Of a stretch of 64,000 bases of DNA, positions 54,557 through 64,000 are shown piece after piece. The number at the start of each line of letters is the position of its first letter. The first letter of the stretch is position 1. The stretch comes from Dirofilaria immitis (Eukaryota > Nematoda > Chromadorea > Rhabditida > Onchocercidae): contig JAKNDB010000105.1 of assembly GCA_024305405.1 (NCBI GenBank), positions 1,922,001-1,986,000 of the forward strand, read 5' to 3'. Made by a program: the position numbers and the translations under genes. The notes under the pieces are model-generated. The model had not been told where the DNA came from, did not search any database, and saw only the letters and a list, made by a program, of their open reading frames with translations.

Positions 54557-56347
54557 AAGAAATTTTGTTACCAAAAAGGAATTCTTTTCTAATTTCAATT
54601 CAATTTTATATAGACCAAAAACGATTATTGCTAGTAAAATCACTGAAATTAAAATAACACAGATTTGGTTCATAATATTGTAAAATTGACGTTTCTTATC
54701 AAGTCAATTGTCAAATTTCTGAACTTAAGTTGGCATTTCATCAGAAGTAATTTTAACATAAATCTGATTTCAAACTTAAAATGTTGTATATAAAAAAAGA
54801 ATCTATGAATAAGAACTTTCTGGTAAGAAAATATAGCAATAATTGATATTGTTCGCTAAACAAATAACAAAATAACACAAAGAAAAATAAAATAATGCAA
54901 TACTATTTAGATGATATATTATAAAATTTCCGTCAGTGCTAATGTCTTGCTGTTCGATTGAAGCATTATTCATCAACAATTCTGAAAATAATAGACGAAA
55001 CGATTCAAACATGATGCTATGCTAATGTGTTATTACATTCAAAAAATATTTCCTACTAAATTTAAAAAGAATGAAAAATACAATTCAGTTTGGGATTTAT
55101 TGCAATATTCTAAGCTGAACTTATAGCTCGTCATAAATTGGGGAGAAAATCAATATTATACCAGATTTATGAGTTATTTTTCTAGTGAACGAAAAATTGA
55201 AACAAATCTGACTGAAAATCAAGTCAGCGACATGAATACAAACCAAATGATTGTAGAATCAATGGACGGCAGACCTCATGTTAAACTGGAAAAATTTTTC
55301 GTTGTCATTGTTGGATTATGAATCGGTAGAGAGAGCAAAAGATCCACTTTTTCAGTGAATATTTTCTACGTTCATTACTAACAGTGTGCGCATTAACATC
55401 TGCTGTACCTGTTAATAGTTTTTTAACAAAATTGAATAATTTAACTAAATGTCAATAAATTACCTAATTCTTAGGAGATCAGATATCATTAATCTTCGGA
55501 AAATGGATAGTGGCGATAATTCGTAGATTCATCATCTAGACGAAAAGCAGAAATGAATACAAAGACTGCAAGGAGAAATGAAAATGGAACGACATGCACA
55601 TAATAATCAGCTTAGTGGTAATTAATCTAGCCGGCAGAATGTTAATTAAGATTACCTCAAATGATAAATCTGAATGTGAGCAATTCGTCTCTTCTGTTCA
55701 ATAATCACTGGCATCAAGCCATCACTCGAGGATAATTCGACCCAATGTGAATATTACGACTTTAAAGTATGCAAACTGATCTGAAATGCAGTGAATTTAA
55801 TTGGCGCACCAGCGAGAAATATATCAAAAACAATTAAAAGAGAAGCAAATAAGCTCCAACAGAGTATCGAAGCGGACGATTTTAGTAATGTTTCGTCCGA
55901 ATAAATCATTAGTATTTCAATGCCTAGATGAAAGTTCGATGTACTCATCAGATTTCATTTCGTTTTATTAGACAAAATTTCCTACTATCTCTCTCATCTA
56001 TGCTTTACCACATTACTTTCTGTACATTCCATCTCCTACTACTTGATAATTTAACTATTCCTTCTCTCAAACTTATTTTCCCCAACTAATCCACTATTGT
56101 TCACGTGGAAATCCGTCTATCTTCTCAACCACAACAGCTTCTACACATCATGCTTTCCGCTGATGTTTATGTTTATGTATTAAAAAGCATCTGACGGCAT
56201 CGCATACTACGAATTGTGAAACAGATGGTTCAAGCTGATAATTCAAATATATCCAATCATTTCATTTATTGATTACCAAACTGAGCATTCTTTGATGTGT
56301 TCAATGAATGATTTCTGATCTCTTCAGAAGTCACTTAATCATTCACT

Positions 56348-56539
56348 CTATTCAATGAAGAAAAGGAAAAATATCACTATTAAATTAACAATAATTGGAG
56401 AATCGCTGTCCAGGTGAGAAGGAAGACTTGCTACGTTAGTGCTTAGTTTGATCGAAACGATCAAGTTAGCTTGAATGACCAATTTCTGGCCAAATGTAGC
56501 GATTGGATAAGCTAGCAACAGAATGGCAAGAAAGCACAT
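56348..56539 (-). CDS. Possible signal-peptide-bearing small protein or first exon
   Basis: From the ATG at 56539 the frame begins MCFLAILLLAYPIATFG, a typical secretion signal, then QKLVIQANL and a polar stretch, and ends in a second hydrophobic segment. TTCTTCAG lies 13 bases upstream as a possible trans-splice acceptor. It could be the first exon of the gene ending at 54058, a small secreted protein, or chance. No family recognised. Confidence 0.22.
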   Translation of the reverse strand: MCFLAILLLAYPIATFGQKLVIQANLIVSIKLSTNVASLPSHLDSDSPIIVNLIVIFFLFFIE

Positions 56540-57446
56540 TATCCTCAAAGAAGCCTGAAGAATAATATTAAATTCGTTAACTGGAAACAGAAAGACTATT
56601 TAGTTTAAACAGCAATTGATTCAAGAACGGATGATGGACCACTAACTTCTTTAAGCACTGAACCCCATTCTTTTCCTTGCTACATTCATCCACATTAATA
56701 ATGTTTTAATGAGCATCGTGCATCTCATACGTTTAACACTTTTTATTACTTTATTATGGGTAATTCTGCAATTCCAGAAAGATTTTAAAATGTTATTTCA
56801 ATTCATTTTCTGATCACCTGGTACTAGTAGATATTTATATAATTTTATACATTTTCATATATTTCTGCTCTATTGCTATTAATATTTACCTTTTCGACGA
56901 ATAGTTTGATGAATTATTGTTCATTCGTTTCGAAATTGTATTTCTTTATGTAAATTGTTCAGTGCTTTAGACTGTTCAGAATTGGCTCGTACAAGTATTT
57001 TTAGCTTTCGAATATTTTTATTCAATTCGGAAATGCACAAATAAGTTTGGTTTCGATGTTAAGTGAATTTTGAAGCTAAAAAGGGAAAGAAAGCTGTAAA
57101 AATGATAAAATGCAAGTTTTTCTGTCATTTTTGTCCTTTCCTTCTTTCTTTTCATCGAAGACCTTCTATCAAATGGACCTAAGACATTTACTACGATATC
57201 AAAAATCGATCATATAAGAAGCGAAAATTACATCTGTGAAAAAAAATGCTGCTCAAAAACGAAGTAAATGATCATAGCAAATAATTGATCTCATGAGATG
57301 TTAACATGATCGCTATGTCACTTCCATTCTATGGCAATTATAAAATGTCTTCTATGCATTCTCAAGTTTGCAATGGGAAAGAAATGTCCTCACAAAAATT
57401 CATTGTTTTTCATATTTAATTTAGATTATCATGATGAAAATTGGTG

Positions 57447-60400
57447 CTACAAATCTGGTAATGTTGCTTTGAAAAAATCAATACCAGTAGGATTCACGTT
57501 GGTGGAATAAAAATCGTTAGGCTTCAGTAGGCCTTTAAGTTCACTGCTCCATAAGTCTTGCACGAAATAGCCTTCGCGATTGGTAAGTCCTACTTTCGAT
57601 AGCAGAAAACGCACATTCTGTAGTAAATATTTACATTTAACAAAATACAACAATTTAAAAAAAAAATACAATTAGAAAATCAAACTATTAAATGCATTAA
57701 CGAATAACAATCGATAAATTCATCCAATATTATAGAGTGTGTAAGAAGAAAGGTGATGCAAATCACGAATCGATGATGCTTTCTAGTGCAAAATTCCGAA
57801 ATGTAATTAAATGTCTTTTGGAAGTGAAATTTAGTTTTCTTAAATTTTAGCTGTCTAAATACCAATTAACGAGAAGTAATATGTTTAAGAAGCAACTATC
57901 AATTGATATTTTAACCAGCGATCAAAAGGAAATGAGAAATTCACAAATTTTTTCTATTCAACAAAACAATCCTTCTACTCTGTAATTCTTAAATCAAAGT
58001 AGATTGAATGTGCTTTTACGAAAAAGAAAACACATACCATCCTTTGTTTCAAATTACGATTGAAAATAGCTACAGCGTAAGAGTAGCGTTTAACTGAAGG
58101 ATCCGCTGGAATTACGGGTTTCACGTAAATGCCAATGTTGGTTGTCTAAAGAAATTTTTGATTACAATGAATAAGAAAGCAAAACGTTTCATTCTCAACT
58201 ACTTCCAATTTAAATGATTTGTTGAAAACTTATTATTGGTAAACTGGCTAATACAACATCTATGGCATACTAACAATATTATTTTAAAAAGTTAGGCTTA
58301 TCAAGTTGCTTAAGTTGAAAAAGATGCTTATTGTTGGAATGATTTTAAAAATGAATTTTAAAAGATGAAAATACGTGTTTTATAAATATAAAAAAGTGAA
58401 ATGAAATGGATGAATCAGCAAATAAATGAAAGAAATTTGTGAATGGGAAGAGTACATGGATTAGATGTCAATAAATTAAACTAACATTAGCAACCAATCG
58501 TCCCATGATGCCAAATGGATCTTGATCAATGGCAATAACTCGTTTATTTAATAAAATATCCCGGAATACGGGAGCGATTAATCGCAAATCATTGGACATA
58601 ATAAGCGGTGAAGACCAAACTGACCAAATAGACATTTGCACTTTTGCTTGATCCACGGTTAATTCCGTATTTCCCACAATTATCTGAAATTTCAAAAATT
58701 CTTCATTTTATCTAAAGAAATTAAATTTTTGTCAGGCAAATTAGATGTTATTATTGTATTGCTCTAAATTTAGGGATTATGATTATTTCTGAACTGATAG
58801 TATCGTTTCATTACTACCACAATCGTAATCTTATTCTTCTTATATATTGAGTAAAGAAATCAAGTTTGATCTAATAAAGCTTCTTTTAAATTTATAAAAC
58901 GCATACCATATCAGGATCATGCCATCTTCCAGGACCTTGTGCACGAATGTGTTTGTCTTGATGATAATCGTAGTAATCGATGATAGTTCTGATGGAATCC
59001 CAGGAACGCTTTATGTCATCAAAATTCCGCCACAAATTGCAATGCTGTCCAATTAACTGATAATTAACCTGAGCAAAAGAAAAACCGCTAAAAAGTATTC
59101 TTTCTAAGTGAAGAAGCGAAACAACCTGCAAGAGAACTAAAAATATGTGCGCATTAACAACATTACCAGATCGCTCGACTTTTAGTGAAATATTTTTAAG
59201 ATAACTGAAATAAGATCATACTTTGAGTAGTTATTCTAGGATCATCTTTTACGCCAATTATTTCCAGTCTCGACAATTTTATTTCCTGTGAACGAGAATA
59301 ATTTTCTTGATGATTATTTCATAGATACTAGTTCACAGCTATTTATAACAGTAATGAGGTGATTAACACCTGATAGCAATATTACTTCCTGATCTGATCA
59401 TCACGGCGAATATTGCATCGTTTATTTTATTTTTTCTATCTTTCATATAATTCACGAATAGATACAGTCAAAATTCCTTTTTTCCTGTCATAACAATTTT
59501 CCTTCTTCCGTTTTCGACAGCAGTTAGATTGCGCATTGAACCAAATTTCTAGATAAAAGTAAAGTTACGTCCAGCATCTCTAATTTATCTAATCGGTTAA
59601 TCTCTTCGACACATATCTCTACTTGTGAGCTGACCTGGTTATGGAAACAGATGTCTTATCCCAAAATTCTTGCTTTTTTCAATTTCGTTTACTTGTTTCG
59701 TTCATTCACAACATTTTAACAAAATTTCATCGAATTGTTTATAATGAATGAAACTGCTTAGTATGAATGATTCAACTGTTCAATATCGATGCTTATGTGT
59801 TTTTCCAGCTCGATTTCGAAAAACGCCAAATTGATAGGCAGTAAAAAACTGAAGAATGAAGAATTGTTCAGTTTTAATAATTAATCATCTGTGAATTGAG
59901 GAATAGCGTAGAATGCATAGGCGATAGAATGGATCGAAAGAATGAATAAACTATTATTAATTTTTATTTAGCACTCAAATTCCTTCTCATGCAAAAGTTT
60001 GAACTGCAATGTTCGTTGAAAATAACGATGAGGATGTCGAAAGAAGTATTTGGTATTTCTTTCTGCTATTCGTTAACTTATTAAAAGAAATGGAAAACAT
60101 CCACGTGCTAACTTTTGCAGAATATCTATCACTACGTTGCTATCCCATGGAACTTTTACATTGTAATCAGTGAATTTCTTGCAATCATCTATTTTCCTTT
60201 TTCAATTTTCTTTCAAACAGAGCCGTAAACCGAATTCTTTCATTAGCATCTTTTCTATGCTCATATTGCTTTAATTTCTGGCAACTTTTGGAAATTTTTT
60301 GATTAAACCAATCTACGGAGATTTTCTCTCTACTTAATCTCTTTCCTTCACGATGCCTTTAAATAATGTTATTGCTAAAAACTTTTCCACTTCATATAAA

Positions 60401-62575
60401 AAACAATGTGATCAATACAAAAATATAGAACGAAAATCATCTAAAATTTTCTGTGATTTTCTCCTTCCGACCAATCGGTAATATGATCTGCAGCTCTTCA
60501 GAATCCCAAAATATTTTTAATTCTAATCAAAGATAATAAAAATTTGACATTATATCGGTTATAGTGTTTTTATCTTCATTCAAAGAACGAAATAACCTTT
60601 TCTGGTTGACTAATGAGATAAGCAGGCCAACTACAGGAATAAACTATAGATCGACCAGTTAAATTTAGCATTCGACCCATTTCTGCATAACCTGCATAAG
60701 CAATAGAGTGATTCAAATATTAATTATAAGAACAGCTGGACGACTATCCGAGGCGGAAATATTAACAATTAATTCAGAAAAATATATATATATATGTGAA
60801 GATTTATGAAATATAAATCTTGGATAAAAAAATTTCTTTCTCTGAAGGTCAGCTATTACAAGTCACACTCGAAATCTTGACTTGTCTGACAAAATTTGAT
60901 TTATTGTTGAATTTTTAGATATCAAATGCTCGATTATAAGATACATATAAATATGGTAGACAATCTTATCTAATGTAATTCGGCCGTTTTTCAATTTCAC
61001 AAAGAAATGAAATGATAAACTAACCATCTGGCATCAGATCGACATTGATATTGCAACCATCAAGTTTGAGATAATCAACTTGCCATTTAGCAAATGTATC
61101 TGCATCTATTTTTGTGTGTTGATAACTACCCGGAAATCCAGCACATGTGGCTGTACCATAATCCGCATAAATACCGAGTTTTAGACTACGTTGATGCATC
61201 TAAGTTTTGATAAATTTTTAATTATGGTAATTTAAAAGATAAAAAAATATGAACGCAAGTTCATTTTTTTGTTCTCTTTTCTCTAAATTTTAAGTACTTA
61301 AAAAAGTCTCTCTTTATTGAAATTTTAATTTCTCTTACAAAATATCTTTGAACTTATGCTTTTATCCTTCTCATTTATTTAATATTTAGATAGCGAATAA
61401 TTGAATGCAAACTAACATAATCAGCAAGTGCAGCTATACCGTTTGGAAATCGCTGCCGATCCGGTACAAGACAATTATATTGATCCCGCTGTCGTTCCAT
61501 CCAACAATCGTCAATATGAATATATTGATAACCCGCTTGCAGATAACCATCTTCTACTGAAATAATTTAGAATAAAATAATTTTTGCATTATAATGTTAG
61601 AAAATTAATCTAAGAACTTGATGCCATGTTTACGATAATATCTGGACATCTGGATATTGTGTTTTTTCAAATAACAATGCATAAATGAGTAAAACTTTCT
61701 CACATCCGCAACTTATTGCCAAATATCATGGCAGTTATCACCTGTTATAAAGGCTGTTTGTATAGTATAGTATATTCATTCAATGCATCTAGAGTGATCT
61801 TCAAAATTATCAAATTCCTATGAGTAGAGATCTACAAAAATACAATATATGTTATAATAGAGGAAATTACATTAAATATTAAATATAGATTTCAGTGGCT
61901 AAATTGACTGGGATTTTACTATTTTGAAATTTTGTTTATCTGCGTTTTAAATTGCTTTATCCAATATCAAAAGTAATTGAATTTTTATATATCAAAGGAA
62001 TGATTCTTTTAATATACCCATACGATCGGCCATATCCATATAAAGCTGTTCACTGATACATGTAAAAGGATGCTGTATACAATCCATCTGGCAATAAAAT
62101 TTCGTCCAGGACATCCATCCCATCGGTGGTGTCCTAACAAAGAGAATTTCAAATGAATTTCGCAAAATTTCATATGATTTCATTGCAAAATATTGAAGCA
62201 AGAAAAAATTTAATTTATTTTTTGTGTCATATCTAGAAGATCTATTCCAATCTCAAAATTAAGGTTAAATAAGACATATCTTCTAATCCAATTTATCGAA
62301 AGAAAAGGGAATGAATGAATGAAAGAAATAAGTGAAAAAAAAGTAAACTTTGATATTATTATTATTAAAAAGGAACGAATTAACCATAGAAGAGGAGAGG
62401 AAGAGGAAAGTGATTGTGACTTTACTGCAAGTATTGCTAGAAAAATATATCGCCAATTGTTACATACGTTACAATTTTGTGTAGCAAAATAAACAAACCT
62501 AGCTAATCCATTTTCTAAAGTTTCACTAAATTTCACTGTTGTAACCAAATAAAGCAGAATACAATACTGATTCAT
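57447..62575 (-). CDS. gana-1: GH27 lysosomal alpha-N-acetylgalactosaminidase/alpha-galactosidase, GANA-1-like
   Basis: Removes terminal alpha-linked GalNAc or galactose from glycolipids and glycoproteins in the lysosome. Nine exons, all GT-AG and all in phase without correction: 62499-62575, 62018-62133, 61417-61556, 61025-61199, 60597-60691, 58907-59068, 58486-58683, 58038-58145, 57447-57617, giving 413 residues. A signal peptide [17 protein letters not shown] leads to the mature start [14 protein letters not shown]. Catalytic and binding motifs: IHIDDCW, KLDGCN (nucleophile Asp), CSWPAY (substrate loop), GRWHDPDM (acid/base Asp), [11 protein letters not shown] and AIDQDPFG, then the C-terminal beta domain. 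The loop residues Ser and Ala in CSWPAY are those of alpha-NAGAL, not the Glu/Leu of human alpha-galactosidase A. Expression level or regulation cannot be read from the sequence. Confidence 0.96.
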
Positions 62576-64000
62576 AGTGAGATCACCGGACTACAAAATG
62601 ATAGCACCTAAAAATATTTATAGGTCCAACTAATATTGAAAGGAGAAATTTGGGAAAAATGAATCATGCTTAACGAGTGCAATAAAATGAAGAAGATTGG
62701 TTTATCTTAAAATGTTGATTAATAAGCTCAGCTTATGAGAGAAAGATGCTACTTTAAATCGAGCTAATTAAAGGACAAGTATCTAGCTATGTCCAACTTA
62801 ATATTCAATCCGGGATGCCTAAAGGGTAAAATGAAAACGCATCAAAGGACATTACTTAAATGAAGACTATTTTTTTGCGATCAGAAAATATTATTGCTGA
62901 AGGTAAAGTTCCGTTCGGTAAATGCAATATATCACGAAAAAAAAGAGCTAAATGCGATGAATTCAAAACGGCTAAATGCGTCGAGAAATCCATATATCGA
63001 TATAAATGATTATTGATATAAATGATTAGTTCTTATGCTCTGCATGAACAGCATGATAACATTATCTTGTACGAAACGATTCTATTCAATGGAATCAAAT
63101 TTTAAAAACTACTTTGAAATGAGGCCATATTTTTATAATAGACTTTCTTCCTTGATCAATTTAATGCATAATTGCTGCAGTCTGTTTCAATTTATCATTG
63201 AGTAGCTGAAAAGTAAGGTTTACTATATTTTATTCTCAAATCGATAATCCCAATGGATTGACATCTCGAAGTGATCTTCATCTCAAACCTAAGCAATTGA
63301 AATCTTTATTCTTATCAATAGTAAAATCCTTAGAGCAGTGAGATAAACAGAAATTCTTTCATTCACAAATTGGATAAAATGGAAAAATTTAAGTTATATT
63401 GATTGATAATCCTTCGTAGTTCAGCACTAGTGTTTGTTTGAAAAATGTGTTTTTTCTGATGAAAGAATAACAAAAGAAAATATTCATAATTAATGCTTAA
63501 AAGACTCTGATAATTCCCTTCAAATTAAAGTTTAATGAAATCAAAGATTATTTACTTTAAAATATCTGGTTGTCTGAACCACAAAAAAATTAGGAACTTT
63601 TAGCGATTTAAATTAGAAGTGAATTCAAACGAACTTAACAGTTGCAAAATGTGAAGTCGTTAGAAAGAAGAAGTGAAATTTTCAAAACAGCTAGCAAAGG
63701 ATGCATTGTAGAGAATTCACACGAAAAAAAGAGGACTTGAATGACTTGAACAACGATTATCATCAAGTGAGTGAATTAGCGAAGTGAAAATTGGTGATAA
63801 CAGGTGATTCTGGTACAAATAACAGATGATAAGTCAATTGAGCGTGTAACTGAGATATCACAACATATTCTTCAATAATATTGATGGCAGAAGTGGTCAT
63901 CTATAAACCAACGTATTCCCAATCAATACATCAGATATGTACAGAACTTTTCACCCTGATTGCAATAGAGTCTTGAGAAGAATGGCAGACAGAGCAATGT
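62576..64000. other. Upstream of gana-1; nothing recognised
   Basis: AT-rich, no conserved exon on either strand. Probably the promoter region of the minus-strand GH27 gene. An acceptor-like TTTTGTAG lies 15 bases upstream of its ATG. Confidence 0.4.

Larger units (their letters stand above)
53869..57446. other. Largely unassigned stretch
   Basis: Between the MEA1-like start and the GH27 stop. Contains one convincing isolated terminal exon (54058-54184) and a weak signal-peptide-like frame (56348-56539). Copy two of a 20-base sequence shared with 11295-11314 lies at 54537-54556. Confidence 0.4.

Noticed and set aside
62210..62498. Read-through of gana-1 exon 1 to 121 residues
   Set aside because: The donor at 62498 joins NGLA to RTPPMGW exactly as the family requires; the remainder is intron.

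Overview
This is AT-rich, intron-dense DNA from a nematode. The evidence is a Gly-X-Y cuticle collagen with the nematode-specific N-terminal domain, orthologues of the C. elegans signalling genes soc-1 and egl-8, short T-rich introns, and acceptor-like TTTCAG sequences lying directly against start codons, as expected for spliced-leader trans-splicing. Gene content fits many nematodes (perhaps a spirurid or filarial worm); I cannot name the species. All exon models come from translating by eye, checking intron phase, and comparing with remembered family features.

Layout, left to right. Cuticle collagen (minus, 2258-3700) with a possible alternative last exon at 920-1011. SOC-1/GAB-type PH-domain adaptor (minus, 5122-9170, 5' end not found). 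A 6.8 kb stretch with no recognised gene. EGL-8/phospholipase C-beta (plus, 15987-28328, 29 exons). eIF4E (minus, 29201-31270). USP8/UBPY-type deubiquitinase (plus, 32762-40029, 20 exons). Antistasin plus Kunitz-like inhibitor (plus, 44237-47606, 5' end missing). Three closely packed minus-strand genes in the order MEA1-like, QTRT2, COA8 (53868 down to 48206), which look like an operon. An unidentified terminal exon (54058-54184). A complete GH27 alpha-N-acetylgalactosaminidase/alpha-galactosidase (minus, 57447-62575).

Three patterns cut across genes. First, conserved exons from the collagen to QTRT2 are repeatedly broken by a one-base change in a short homopolymer; correcting the run restores both the family motif and the intron phase. 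The two best-modelled genes right of 52.7 kb show none. I read this as sequence or assembly error, not as pseudogenes. Second, five introns appear to start with GC instead of GT. Third, SH3-binding motifs of the PxxxRxxKP kind occur in both the SOC-1-like and USP8-like proteins.

Functionally, soc-1 and egl-8 act in receptor tyrosine kinase and Gq signalling, USP8 acts on endosomal receptor sorting, and eIF4E and QTRT2 act in translation. Apart from the putative operon, I see no sign that the neighbours form one pathway. No virus, transposon ORF, CRISPR array or RNA gene was recognised.
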